Assembly (NCBI GenBank): GCA_015655045.1
Contig: JAATFU010000005.1
Span: 62,001-126,000 of the forward strand
Source of the DNA: Candidatus Saccharimonadota bacterium
GTDB lineage: Bacteria; Patescibacteriota; Saccharimonadia; Saccharimonadales; Saccharimonadaceae
Direction of reading: 5' to 3'
Length of the DNA: 64,000 nt
Below are positions 29,066 through 38,424 of this stretch, piece by piece (the first letter of the stretch is position 1; each line of letters starts with the position of its first letter). The position numbers and the translations under genes are program-made. A model generated the notes under the pieces. The model was given only the letters and a program-made list of their open reading frames with translations. It ran no database searches and was not told the origin of the DNA.

Positions 29066-30255
29066 TAGTTTGGAGGAAATTGCGAGAGCCCCAAACTCTT
29101 ATAACATCCGGGGTTCTGGGTAGCTAGCCCACCCTTTGATGCGTTTGTATTGTTAATAATTAATGCGTCTTGATCGGCTGGACTCGCAAGGTCGGGTCGC
29201 ACTCCTACTAAATCATTCCGCCCCATACGCTTTGCGGTGGCATCCCATGTTGATGGCAGGAATTGATAGGCGCCGTAGTAGCCGTTGCCTGAGTTGCGGG
29301 CATAGTTACCGCCAGTCTCACATGCCCGAAGCGCAGATAACCACTCGTTGAGTGATCCACTAAAGTTATTTTTTGAACCTATTATTTCAACCTGTTGAGT
29401 GGGCTGTGTGATAATGACAGTTTGAATTGCCGTACGACTGACTTCAACCCCGTTTTTCATTTCGATTTCATAGGTTATTGTCTTCTTACCTATTATGCCA
29501 GGGGTTTGTATAGACTTATACCCAATGAGTTGATCTGCATCTTGAATTTGCTTGGTGTCAAAAGCCACGTCCTCATCAACGTTGACCGTCTGCTTACCAT
29601 TGCGCCAAAGCTCGATATTCATACCTGTAGTAATTGCCTGAGTCACAGGGACAGAAACAGTATCATCAACTCCCAAGGTAATACTCTTCTCTTTGAGAAG
29701 GTCGGCCACAGTTTTGGCGTGTGTTCGAATTGTCATTTGCTTTCCGTATAGCACGAACGAGACCGGGGTAGCTCGATCAATGGTTAATTGTAAGCCCGCT
29801 CCCTCGGAGAGGTCATCGACGCGATCAAGCGTTGCCGTATCTTCCGGATACAGGGCTATACCTGCACTCGATGCAATTTGGCTCGGAGTCTGGTATGGAG
29901 TCATGATCTTTTCTCGAACCTTGCCATCCACGACAATGACCGGCCGAGCTCGATAGATATTAATTTTGTATTCGCTCGCAACGAGCTTCTCGCTAGCTGC
30001 TGGCTCGACGGTATCCTCTTTTGCAAGGCTCACGTGTGCCTGAGCAAGCGCATCACCAACAGTGGTTGCTTCGGTCAGAATTACTTTCTGATCACCGCGG
30101 TCGTAAATCGTAATGAGACGACCACGCTCAGTAGGTTGGGACGTATCAGCATGACTCACTTTTCCGATCACAAGAATCATCGTCACTACAAGCAGTAGAG
30201 CGATGGCAATGTACGCGGCAAAACGCGTGGTGGATCTAACAAAAAGACTTCTCAT
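29065..30255 (-). CDS. RpfB-like wall hydrolase (DUF348-G5-transglycosylase)
   Basis: 396 residues. N-terminal signal/anchor helix at about 14-33. Two or three DUF348 repeats follow (ITIYDRGDQKVILTEA, VVDGKVREKIMTPYQ, VLYGKQMTIRTHAKTVADLL), then a G5 domain (TITYEIEMKNGVEVSRTAI). The last 85 residues form an Rpf/SLT-like lysozyme fold with WLSALRACETGGNYARNSG (putative catalytic Glu) and YGAYQFLPSTWDA. This is the domain order of actinobacterial RpfB and YabE. Such enzymes cut glycan strands, and in an epibiont it could act on host wall. Operon with rsmA; a TATACT box lies about 31 nt upstream. Confidence 0.88.
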   Translation of the reverse strand: MRSLFVRSTTRFAAYIAIALLLVVTMILVIGKVSHADTSQPTERGRLITIYDRGDQKVILTEATTVGDALAQAHVSLAKEDTVEPAASEKLVASEYKINIYRARPVIVVDGKVREKIMTPYQTPSQIASSAGIALYPEDTATLDRVDDLSEGAGLQLTIDRATPVSFVLYGKQMTIRTHAKTVADLLKEKSITLGVDDTVSVPVTQAITTGMNIELWRNGKQTVNVDEDVAFDTKQIQDADQLIGYKSIQTPGIIGKKTITYEIEMKNGVEVSRTAIQTVIITQPTQQVEIIGSKNNFSGSLNEWLSALRACETGGNYARNSGNGYYGAYQFLPSTWDATAKRMGRNDLVGVRPDLASPADQDALIINNTNASKGGLATQNPGCYKSLGLSQFPPN

Positions 30256-30380
30256 GAATTAATCACATCCCAAGATGCGTTCTTTAAGTATAACAAATAT
30301 CGTCGTGGAGGCCAACTCTGCGAGCGTACTAAGCAACGGTTATTCGCATTTCCTCCACCCCTGTTATTTACTTCTTCTGT

Positions 30381-33300
30381 TTATAACTTTTCAAGTCGTG
30401 CATATTCAGCGTTCAGTTTTTTTGTGTGTCCACTATCAAACTGAATGGTTAAGGCGAGACCATCAACGTCCACTACTTCACCACTGCCAAAAGCAGCCGA
30501 ACGTACCCGATCGCCTGGAGTAAATAGCTCATCGGGGTAGAACTCATCCTGCGTATCACTATGGTGTTCTGTAGTCGATATAGCAGCGACCTGATCGCCC
30601 ATATCATCCAAGAAGCGAGATGGTTGGTTATATCCCCGTTGGCCAAACTGTAAGCGGCTCTGAGCATAGGTTAAATGTAGTTCTTCTCGGGCTCTCGTCA
30701 TGCCAACGTAGGCCAAGCGACGCTCTTCCTCAAGTTCGGCCGGTCCAGCCTCATATACACGAGCATGAGGCAAAATTCCTTCTTCCATACCTACAATGAA
30801 GACAACCGGAAACTCAAGACCTTTGGCGGCATGCAATGTCATGAGAGTGACCTTTTGGTCTTCGCTGCTACTATCTGCGCTCGACATCAATGCTACTTCT
30901 TCAAGGAAATCAGGCAGACTCATAAACGTTTGGGCATCCGACAGCAGCGAACCGAGGTTCGCCTCTCGGTCTTCAGCCTGCGGTGTTCCATCTTGGATAA
31001 AGGCTCGATAGCCCATGACGGTAATGAGCTTCTCGATAAGTTCACTCGGGTTTGTCGTATCAATCAGGATTTGCACACTTCGAAGCTTCTGGCCTAGCGT
31101 CAGCAGCGCAGCTTTAGCTCGGGGAGTAAGACTACTCGTCTGCTCCACATTTCCAAGGGCTGCCAATATATCCATATCGGTATTCGCTTGCCAGGTTAAG
31201 AATCGCTCCAAGCTCGTCGCGCCGATACCGCGGGTTGGTACATTAACAATACGGCTAAAACTCATCCGATCATTGGGTTGATAGATCAAACGTAAATAGG
31301 CGATGATATCTTTAATTTCTTTCCGGTCATAGAAACGAACCCCACCAATAATTTGATATGGGACGCGCAGCCGCAGAAAAGCTCGCTCAAGCGTGTAGCT
31401 CTGGGCATTCGTCCGATATAAAACCGCAAAGTCGTTAAAATTACGAGCGTTGAGCGCGACATGGGAGGCGATCCGTTCTGCAACAAGTTCAGCCTCTTCG
31501 GCTTCGTCATAGACCGCGTGAATCTGAACGGGTGCGCCAGCCCCTTGTGCCGTCCAGAGCTTCTTGTCACTCCGTTGAACGTTCTTGGTGATGACATTGT
31601 TGGCAGCTTCCAGAATATTCCCGGTACTTCGGTAGTTCTGCTCTAGCTTGATAACCTTTGCACCCTTAAAATCACGCTCAAAATTTAAAATATTTGTGAA
31701 GTCGGCTCCCCGCCAACTATAGATTGAGTTATGTACGACAATACCATCGCTCAGGTAATTATGTACTTTGTCGATGTCAAGATCATAGACTGAACCACTG
31801 TACGTTTCTCGAGTCACACTAACCACTTCGTCTTCATTAAGATCTTCTGTGGTGTCTTTACTTGGTAACACCATCCCGACATGAACTTGAGCGATAGGCA
31901 TAAATGCGAAACTATGTTCTGTCAGGAAAGCGTACTTACGAATATGAATATCATTCTGCTGTACTTCTTCTTGAATAGCACTGACGATTTGCTCAATCTT
32001 GCCATAATCCAGATTATATAATTCCGCCCGGAGTGTATTCGCTCGACCCGCACGTACCGTTAAATCACGCGACTGGAGACTCTGTAGGTTTGCCTCGTCC
32101 GTAGTATTCATTGATAACCGGCTAGCTGACCACGGACTAGCATGTGTCTTGCGCTTATCACCAAACAAGACCACGTTTAGGTTCACCCGTTTGGTAGTAC
32201 CACGCGTGGTTGCTGAGGGGAAGAAATGAGGATATTCAAATGAGAGGCTTAACTCTTTCATTAACCTCTCGGCTCGCGAAATAGTATCAATCTCTTTATA
32301 GAGATCATCGATGTAGTTCTGAGCAAGATGAATCCGAGGACTATCTGCACTTCGAAAGACCATCATAGGAATCCCGTATTGATATGCGAGCAGGGCTTCA
32401 TAATAGACCGCTTCCTGACGAGTTTGACAGACTTTTAGAACCCACATCCGATCGGCTCGCTCTTGATTAGCTCGCACTCGTAATCCAATGTCGTATCGTT
32501 TACCATCAAAACGACTGCCTTTAGTGAGACCGATCCGATATCCCTGGTGGCTTGAATACATCAAATAGACAAAATAGGGCGGAAGAGTCATCCACCTCGC
32601 AAAAACAATATGATTTGGTGTCGAGGTGATTATCTTCCCCGATGCCGTCGTGATCTTCACCACTTCACCAAAAAAAGGAAATGCCTTAAGAGTTGACACG
32701 GGAAAGAATCCTGTTTTACCATACCCCGTTGCTGATCGGACTAACTCGCCTGCTTTAATGGTTTCAATTTTTTGAAGTCCTTGTGGCGTCTCAACCAAGC
32801 TACCCTCAACGAGACATTGCCAGTCATCACCAACAACACAAATATTGTGCTTATCATTTACAAGCAGCTTAATAATGGCGTACTGAGCTGCATTCGTATC
32901 CTGGTACTCATCAATCAGAATGTGCTTGAAAGTTGTTTGCCATTTCACTCGGATCGTCGGCGCATCACGAAGCAGGTGAACCGTTTCAAGCAGGAGATCG
33001 TCAAAGTCAAGCGCACCAGCTTTTTGTCGAAGGATTTCATATTTTGCATAGATCTTAGCTATGTTCTTCTGGTAAGGGAATTGAGCCGTCGCCTCGTATT
33101 CATTCGGACCAACCATGGCATTTTTAGCAGCTGAAATTGCTCCACTAACTGCACGGGCTTTGACCTCCTTGTCACTAATCGAGAGTTCCTTCATGGCTTG
33201 TTTCACGAGGCCCTGACGATCGTCCTCATCATAAATAACAAAGTTGCGCGCGACACCGATTGCTTCGCCTTCGATGCGAAGCAATCGGACACAAATACCA

Positions 33301-33575
33301 TGAAACGTGCCCATCCATGGCATAAAATCGCGCCTGGCACTATTTTGGTTGAGGAGTATGCCTAGTCGTTGGCGCATCTCGCGAGCTGCTTTATTCGTAA
33401 AAGTGACGGCCAAAATCTCATTGGGCCAAATCGACTCGTTCGCAATTAGGTAGGCAATTCGATGCGTAAGCGTCTTTGTCTTACCACTCCCAGCCCCTGC
33501 TAAAATCAGTAGTGGTCCGGATGTTGTCTGTACCGCGTCAAGCTGCGCGGCATTTAATCCTTCAAGAATATCCAT
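30381..33575 (-). CDS. uvrD: UvrD/PcrA superfamily 1 helicase with in-frame intein
   Basis: 1064 residues, of which about 701 are helicase. Extein motifs: Walker A AGAGSGKTKTLTHR (near 27), TFTNKAA, DEYQDTN (motif II), VVGDDWQ-SIYSWRGAD (motif III, split), EQNYRSTGNIL, TLMTLHAAKGLEFPVVFIVG, YVGMTRAREELHLTYA. The intein sits between Gln253 and Ser617. UvrD/PcrA unwinds DNA in excision repair and removes protein blocks; uvrA is also in this window. The C-terminus ends with a small KOW/Tudor-like segment (GDRVRSAAFGSGEVVDVDG). TATAAT ends 7 nt before the ATG. Confidence 0.95.
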   Translation of the reverse strand: MDILEGLNAAQLDAVQTTSGPLLILAGAGSGKTKTLTHRIAYLIANESIWPNEILAVTFTNKAAREMRQRLGILLNQNSARRDFMPWMGTFHGICVRLLRIEGEAIGVARNFVIYDEDDRQGLVKQAMKELSISDKEVKARAVSGAISAAKNAMVGPNEYEATAQFPYQKNIAKIYAKYEILRQKAGALDFDDLLLETVHLLRDAPTIRVKWQTTFKHILIDEYQDTNAAQYAIIKLLVNDKHNICVVGDDWQCLVEGSLVETPQGLQKIETIKAGELVRSATGYGKTGFFPVSTLKAFPFFGEVVKITTASGKIITSTPNHIVFARWMTLPPYFVYLMYSSHQGYRIGLTKGSRFDGKRYDIGLRVRANQERADRMWVLKVCQTRQEAVYYEALLAYQYGIPMMVFRSADSPRIHLAQNYIDDLYKEIDTISRAERLMKELSLSFEYPHFFPSATTRGTTKRVNLNVVLFGDKRKTHASPWSASRLSMNTTDEANLQSLQSRDLTVRAGRANTLRAELYNLDYGKIEQIVSAIQEEVQQNDIHIRKYAFLTEHSFAFMPIAQVHVGMVLPSKDTTEDLNEDEVVSVTRETYSGSVYDLDIDKVHNYLSDGIVVHNSIYSWRGADFTNILNFERDFKGAKVIKLEQNYRSTGNILEAANNVITKNVQRSDKKLWTAQGAGAPVQIHAVYDEAEEAELVAERIASHVALNARNFNDFAVLYRTNAQSYTLERAFLRLRVPYQIIGGVRFYDRKEIKDIIAYLRLIYQPNDRMSFSRIVNVPTRGIGATSLERFLTWQANTDMDILAALGNVEQTSSLTPRAKAALLTLGQKLRSVQILIDTTNPSELIEKLITVMGYRAFIQDGTPQAEDREANLGSLLSDAQTFMSLPDFLEEVALMSSADSSSEDQKVTLMTLHAAKGLEFPVVFIVGMEEGILPHARVYEAGPAELEEERRLAYVGMTRAREELHLTYAQSRLQFGQRGYNQPSRFLDDMGDQVAAISTTEHHSDTQDEFYPDELFTPGDRVRSAAFGSGEVVDVDGLALTIQFDSGHTKKLNAEYARLEKL
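31728..32816 (-). other. Intein with GIY-YIG-like endonuclease region
   Basis: 363 residues inserted in helicase motif III. It starts with Cys (CLVEGSLVETPQG, block A), has block B TSTPNHIVF, and ends with block F/G (GSVYDLDIDKVHNYLSDGIVVHN), followed by Ser+1 of the extein. All splicing residues are intact. The centre (intein residues about 81-160) looks like a GIY-YIG nuclease: FVYLMY, GYRIGLTKG, an Arg, and EAVYYEALLAYQYGIP. No LAGLIDADG or HNH motif is seen. The endonuclease class is inferred by eye. Confidence 0.88.
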
Positions 33576-33594
33576 TGTGTCTATTATAGACTAT

Positions 33595-34779
33595 CTAAAG
33601 CTGTGGCAGGACAAAGAAATACACAGCCGCACCCACGCCTCCACCAATAATTAGCAGGAGGAGGATCCACACAATCCATAACCAGCCAGATTTCTTCTTT
33701 ACCGGATGGTTTAGAGGTTTATGATATGAAGCCGTATCAAAGATCGCGCCATTCTTTTGCTCCCCTGTGCTCGGTGTTTCGCTATATTGCTGCGTAATAG
33801 CTGTGGGGCCAATTGGGGTGTTGTCGGCCTGTGGATTTGTATCAGCCTTTGCAGTCGGGCTATCAGATGGCTCAGCTGTCGCAGACTCAATTGACAGAAG
33901 ATCGCTTTGTAACTCTTCGGGTAGGGGTGCTTCTGGAGCAGCAGTTTGCGGATCATCGTGACTAACTTCGTCGTCTTCGACTCCTGTCGCATCAGGCGCT
34001 AAAGGTGCCTCAGGAGAGGGTTCAATAGGTGGCTGTGGTGGTGTTGGTGGCTCGTCAAGCAAAGCGGGAGACGAGACAACAGGCGTCTCCGAAGAGAACG
34101 CACCTAGCGGTCGCTTATCAACCTTCGCGTCAGGTAAAAAGGGTGAGTTTAACGTATCATCAGGAGTTGTCTCAACTGAAGGCGTGGAGGTGGGCTCCGG
34201 TTTAGGCACGGGAGCCTCAACTGTTGGCACGGTTGATTCGACTGGACTATTCACCCGTGGTGTCGGCGTGAAATCAAGTGGATCAGGCCAGTCGTTCGTG
34301 CGTGGCGATACTACCGGGGATGTTACTGGAGGAGTTGGTGAGGGTGCTTCAGGCACTGTCGACGATGTCAGTGGATTTAGTGTAAGACCTTGGCGCGAAG
34401 GGCTGGGCGAAGCCTCGCGGGGGCGCATATCAGATGAAGGGTGAACGACATCCATGAAACGACCTGTACTTCGACGCGTTGCAAGAGTTGCACTGGGAGT
34501 AACCGCGGCAGGAGAAGTGGCAGCTGGACTCACTGCATCCGCATAGTTAACCGCCCCAGACATCGGCGTTACCCCGGGAGTGGACATGGAACTTTCTGGC
34601 ACGATCGGCGTTTGTTGCACGGCCGGTACAGATGGCACCGAAGGGAGCTGAGTATTAGGAACTGACGTGCTGTCAATTGTTAAGACCCTCTCTTTTACTT
34701 CCTCTGGCGCATGTTCGGGCGCCTTTGCAATAAGCGAATTTACCGCTCGGTCAAGTTCATCAAAATCAAGATCTGTCAC
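33595..34779 (-). CDS. Pro/Ser/Thr-rich tail-anchored membrane protein
   Basis: 394 residues. The first about 350 are low-complexity Pro, Ser, Thr and Val, with an acidic coil-like start (FDELDRAVNSLIAKAPE). A KKKSGWL stop and one C-terminal membrane helix (last 30 residues, WIVWILLLLIIGGGVGAAVYFFV) make it tail-anchored. Start GTG 34779 overlaps the tpiA stop by 4 nt (GTGA). Function unknown. No catalytic motif, and the sequence suggests a scaffold or spacer. Confidence 0.7.
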   Translation of the reverse strand: MTDLDFDELDRAVNSLIAKAPEHAPEEVKERVLTIDSTSVPNTQLPSVPSVPAVQQTPIVPESSMSTPGVTPMSGAVNYADAVSPAATSPAAVTPSATLATRRSTGRFMDVVHPSSDMRPREASPSPSRQGLTLNPLTSSTVPEAPSPTPPVTSPVVSPRTNDWPDPLDFTPTPRVNSPVESTVPTVEAPVPKPEPTSTPSVETTPDDTLNSPFLPDAKVDKRPLGAFSSETPVVSSPALLDEPPTPPQPPIEPSPEAPLAPDATGVEDDEVSHDDPQTAAPEAPLPEELQSDLLSIESATAEPSDSPTAKADTNPQADNTPIGPTAITQQYSETPSTGEQKNGAIFDTASYHKPLNHPVKKKSGWLWIVWILLLLIIGGGVGAAVYFFVLPQL

Positions 34780-35576
34780 GCTTTTCCACCCCTTTCGGCA
34801 CCCACAAGCATCGACTTATGGTGTGCCTTTTTAATAATCTCGCTAAATCCATGTGCGTCCAAACTTGCGCCCCCTACCAAGAGTCCATCAATACCGAGTA
34901 GAGTCAAATAGTCAGCGGCACTATCGGCCGTGACACTCCCACCATACAAGACACGAACAGCTTCTGCAGCAGCAGCCCCATAGAGGTGCTTAATTTGGCT
35001 CCGGATAGCTGCTACAGCCGCTGTAACATCCGTAGGACCCGCATTTTGGCCAGTCCCAATAGCCCAAACAGGCTCATAGGCAATGACGATATTTGTAAAT
35101 TCCTCACTGGTAATATTAGCGAGTCCCCCCAGCAGCTGATCATGAATAACGTCAGCCGTCTCGTTATCTGCCCTTTCAGTGGCAGTTTCCCCAACGCACA
35201 GGATGGGCACAATATCATTACGAATAGCAGCTTGGACTTTACTGCGTGTATCTTTGTCTGATTCATGAAAAATATGACGACGCTCCGAATGTCCCACAAG
35301 TGCATACTGCACCACTCCCTTTAACTGGGTTGCTGAGACTTCACCGGTAAATGCCCCGCTATCTCGCCAGTAGAAGTTCTGGGCGGCCAATTTAAATTGG
35401 CGATGATTAACCTGCAAACTTAAGGACTGCAATGCGAGCAATGTCGGCGCCAGGACAACCTCTACGTCACGATGAGCGGTAACCAAATGGCTTAGTTGAT
35501 GGAGATACAAACTAGCCTCATGAACATTCAGGTTCATTTTCCAGTTACCAACGATGAGTGTTTTATCGAGTGCCAT
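34776..35576 (-). CDS. tpiA: Triosephosphate isomerase
   Basis: About 266 residues. Active-site residues are visible: Lys in GNWKMNL, His in VGHSERR, Glu in AYEPVWAIGTG, and the phosphate loop LYGGSV. It interconverts DHAP and GAP. ATG 35576 (MALDKTLIVGNWKMN) is chosen over ATG 35582, because TAGTAT ends exactly 6 nt before it and directly abuts the other. It is followed by an overlapping membrane protein gene and preceded by pgk. Confidence 0.96.
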   Translation of the reverse strand: MALDKTLIVGNWKMNLNVHEASLYLHQLSHLVTAHRDVEVVLAPTLLALQSLSLQVNHRQFKLAAQNFYWRDSGAFTGEVSATQLKGVVQYALVGHSERRHIFHESDKDTRSKVQAAIRNDIVPILCVGETATERADNETADVIHDQLLGGLANITSEEFTNIVIAYEPVWAIGTGQNAGPTDVTAAVAAIRSQIKHLYGAAAAEAVRVLYGGSVTADSAADYLTLLGIDGLLVGGASLDAHGFSEIIKKAHHKSMLVGAERGGKA

Positions 35577-35619
35577 CTTCATATACTACTTATGGTTAAT
35601 TGTTTTCAGTTTACTCTAT

Positions 35620-36861
35620 TTAACGAGGAGCGTCCAGTAAGCTCTCAATGCCCGGTAGCTTTGCGCCTGCCATGAGTTCTAAGCTCGCCCCACCACCGGT
35701 GGACACATGCGAGAAACTTTCGCCATGATGCCCATCCCACTTGAGGACAAAGTCCGCTGTATCGCCACCGCCAATGATTGACATAATGCGTGGGTGCTCG
35801 GCAAGCTCAAGGGCCAGACGTGCCGATCCGTGGGCAAAGGTGGGCATCTCCGCATAGCCAAGGGTACCATTCCAAATAACAGTTTGAGCCGTATTGATAA
35901 CCGATACCATTTGCTCAATTGATGCATCACCAATATCGAGAGCACTGTCAGCCGGATGAAGCTCCTGCACATCAACGATTCGACGTTCCATGTGGGGATC
36001 AAGGCTGGTAGCTACCGCAACATCGGTGGGTAGAACAATAAAGTCATCCACCCGATCACCAACTTTTTTTCGAGCAGCGGCATATACCCGGTCAAGGAGT
36101 GTGTTTTGATCTGACTCAACCTTACTCGCTCCCATGCTGAGGCCTTTATAGGCAAGGAGTGTGTTGGCCATTGCCCCTCCCATAATAATGGTATCGGCAA
36201 TACTCACGAAGCGTTCAATAACGCCAATCTTATCACTTACTTTTGCCCCGCCGAGGACCGCGACTAAAGGACGCTTCGGTGCTTGCATAGCAGTTGTAAT
36301 AGTCATGTATTCCTTCTCGAGAAGAAACCCGGCCACGCTTGGGATATATAGAGTAATTGCATGGGTACTGGCGTGTGCTCGGTGAACAACGCCAAATCCA
36401 TCTTGCACAAAGTAACGAGCCTTGGTTGCCTCAGTAATCTGGCGTGCAAATTGTGGATCGTCCGCTTCTTCTTGGGCATAAAACCGGAGATTCTCCAACA
36501 CGAGTACACTTGCCTTCGGCGCTCGCTTGACTGCTTGGTAAACCCGGTCGCCAATACAGTCGTTGACAAATCGCACATCCCTTCTTAAAAGTTTCGCCAG
36601 CCGAGCCGCCACCGGCTCAAGGCTCAACGAAGAGTCACGACCCACTGGTCGACCAAGATGACTTATAATCACCACTTTACAGCCCCGCTCAAGCAAATAA
36701 CGAATCGTCGGAAGACTTGCCCGGATGCGTAAATCATCACTGATCTGACCATCGGGACCAAGCGGTACATTATAGTCAGCGCGCATTAGAACCGTTTGGG
36801 TATCGAGCGGGACATCACGAATTGTGCGTTTAAAAAAGCTCGTTCCCACCCGATATGTCAT
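35620..36861 (-). CDS. pgk: Phosphoglycerate kinase
   Basis: 413 residues from ATG 36861. Motifs: [35 protein letters not shown], and the nucleotide loop [18 protein letters not shown]-forming step of glycolysis. A TTG 36 nt further upstream opens the frame but lies inside the promoter: TTGCAG, 18 bp, TACAAT, then 6 nt, then ATG. With tpiA and pyk nearby, this is the glycolytic section. Confidence 0.97.
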   Translation of the reverse strand: MTYRVGTSFFKRTIRDVPLDTQTVLMRADYNVPLGPDGQISDDLRIRASLPTIRYLLERGCKVVIISHLGRPVGRDSSLSLEPVAARLAKLLRRDVRFVNDCIGDRVYQAVKRAPKASVLVLENLRFYAQEEADDPQFARQITEATKARYFVQDGFGVVHRAHASTHAITLYIPSVAGFLLEKEYMTITTAMQAPKRPLVAVLGGAKVSDKIGVIERFVSIADTIIMGGAMANTLLAYKGLSMGASKVESDQNTLLDRVYAAARKKVGDRVDDFIVLPTDVAVATSLDPHMERRIVDVQELHPADSALDIGDASIEQMVSVINTAQTVIWNGTLGYAEMPTFAHGSARLALELAEHPRIMSIIGGGDTADFVLKWDGHHGESFSHVSTGGGASLELMAGAKLPGIESLLDAPR

Positions 36862-36867
36862 GACCTC

Positions 36868-36897
36868 ATTGTAGCGCAATTCGCTCTTCTCCTGCAA
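36868..36897 (-). promoter_or_regulatory. pgk promoter, leaderless
   Basis: TTGCAG (36892-36897), 18-bp spacer, TACAAT (36868-36873), then GAGGTC and ATG. The -10 box ends 6 nt before the start codon. Confidence 0.65.
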
Positions 36898-36948
36898 GCT
36901 AAGACCTTTCTTGATTTTTGTCCTAAAGGCCCATATAGTTTACTATTC

Positions 36949-36977
36949 TTTGCCCCATCCCATTCATGCTTTATACT
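36949..36977 (+). promoter_or_regulatory. Promoter for the 19-codon ORF and deacetylase
   Basis: TTGCCC, 17-bp spacer, TATACT. The expected start point lies 3-4 nt before the ATG at 36988. Confidence 0.55.
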
Positions 36978-36987
36978 AAAGCTATAT

Positions 36988-37047
36988 ATGAATAATCATC
37001 AGTTTCTATCGCGACCCGCACAACAGCCAAAAGGGCCTACATCATGA
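36988..37047 (+). CDS. Possible 19-residue leader ORF
   Basis: ATG 36988 to TGA 37047 encodes a small Pro/Gln-rich peptide (MNNHQFLSRPAQQPKGPTS). Its stop overlaps the deacetylase start as ATGA. It sits at the predicted 5' end of the message, so ribosomes loading there could be handed to the next gene. No conservation data, so it may instead be untranslated leader. Confidence 0.35.
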   Translation: MNNHQFLSRPAQQPKGPTS

Positions 37048-38345
37048 GCATACTCGATCCACCTGGTTATTCAAAAGCACAGACCGATGCAAGGATTGGA
37101 GCAGCTATTCAAGCAGCTGGCGCCCAGACCCCGCCCTCTACTGCTCTATTACCAACAAAACCCCGCAAAACACTACTTCTTAGCTTTCAAGCTGGTCATG
37201 GGTTTTCTAGTACAGTTGGGACAGGAGGCGGCTCAGTCAATCTAAATGACACCACTGATTCCTCAATCGGTACCCAGTCTGTTCGCATAATTACCAGTGG
37301 TACCGGTACTACTTCCACTATTTATAGATCCGCTCTTTCGACTGCACTTAATATGACAGACCTACAATTTGCCATTCAACTCAAGGTTACTAATTCTGAC
37401 CATCTACAAAAGCTAAGCCTCTGGGCGGGAAGCATATTTGGCAATGCTTATTTCTCCTTTAATGGCAATAATGTTGCTCCGGCTGAACGCTTTGAAGATA
37501 ATGCTTGGATGTGGACTACCCTTCCCTGGCAACAAATTAGTGGCGGAGCAAATGCGACGATTGGCGCACCAGATCGAACAAACATTCCTGGTCTCCAATT
37601 CAATGTAGCTGACGATGGCATGGGAGTCCCGGTCACGGTCCAGATTCAGGCCATCGCCTCTGTTTCTATACCCGCAGCCTGGACTACAGGTTGTCTCACT
37701 TTTGATTTTGACGATGGCTTTGCGACCCATTATACAGTTGCCCGTAAAGCACTCGCAAAGTACGGATATACCGCTGATTGCTATCCAGTTCTTGAGGCTA
37801 TCGAAAGTTCGGCTGCCTATATGACCTGGCCTCAAATTCAAGAACTCCAAAACTCAAATGGATGGCTCATTGGTGCCCACTCAGATACTTGGGCCCACCA
37901 TAACGAACCCTTATCTAACCAGACAGCCTCAGAACTCGCCTTATTTGTGGCAGCCAACCGTAACGGCCTTGCTACTCGAGGGCTTCGCGGCTTCGATTTC
38001 TTCGCCTATCCAGGTGGTAAATATGGTGGTGCAAATTTACCCATCGCTCGTCAATACTACTCTAGTGCCCGAACTGTCAGTTCGATGCAGTACGAGACAC
38101 TTCCAGTAGATGACCCCCATAAACTCCGTGTCTTTCTTGTAGGAACAGGCACAACCTTAGCCAGTGCCCAGGCGGCAGTCAATAACGCAATCACTAATAA
38201 CTATCATTTAATCTTCGTATTTCATGACCTTGCTACCTCGGGAGCGGGGATTATGACCGTTGCAAACTTTCCGACCTTCGTGGATTGGGTTGCAACAACG
38301 ACAATTACGGTAAAAAATATGGCCGAAGTATTCGAAACTCGATAG
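37044..38345 (+). CDS. Polysaccharide deacetylase-like protein with phage tail-like N-terminus
   Basis: 433 residues. The N-terminus (PGYSKAQTDARIGAAIQAAG) resembles phage tail-fibre segments, then a beta-rich carbohydrate-binding-like region (about 45-215). The C-terminal 220 residues match a NodB domain: TFDFDDGFATHY (metal Asp pair), GAHSDTWAHHNEPLS (His ligands), FAYPGGKYGG. The enzyme class removes acetyl groups from GlcNAc polymers. No signal peptide is visible, so export could use another route or a virion/tail-like particle. A weak AAGGG precedes the ATG. Confidence 0.75.
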   Translation: MSILDPPGYSKAQTDARIGAAIQAAGAQTPPSTALLPTKPRKTLLLSFQAGHGFSSTVGTGGGSVNLNDTTDSSIGTQSVRIITSGTGTTSTIYRSALSTALNMTDLQFAIQLKVTNSDHLQKLSLWAGSIFGNAYFSFNGNNVAPAERFEDNAWMWTTLPWQQISGGANATIGAPDRTNIPGLQFNVADDGMGVPVTVQIQAIASVSIPAAWTTGCLTFDFDDGFATHYTVARKALAKYGYTADCYPVLEAIESSAAYMTWPQIQELQNSNGWLIGAHSDTWAHHNEPLSNQTASELALFVAANRNGLATRGLRGFDFFAYPGGKYGGANLPIARQYYSSARTVSSMQYETLPVDDPHKLRVFLVGTGTTLASAQAAVNNAITNNYHLIFVFHDLATSGAGIMTVANFPTFVDWVATTTITVKNMAEVFETR

Positions 38346-38367
38346 ATTTAATTTAAACCGAATGGAC

Positions 38368-38407
38368 AAAAAATATATCCACGGCTCAGCCATGGATATA
38401 TTTTTTT
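38368..38407. terminator. Bidirectional terminator between deacetylase and pyk
   Basis: A/T-rich arms plus TATATCCA/TGGATATA and GGC/GCC make a 17-bp stem with one mismatch and loop TCA, with T-runs on both strands. It serves two convergent genes. Confidence 0.85.
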
Positions 38408-38424
38408 AGTATAGGAATGCTTTT

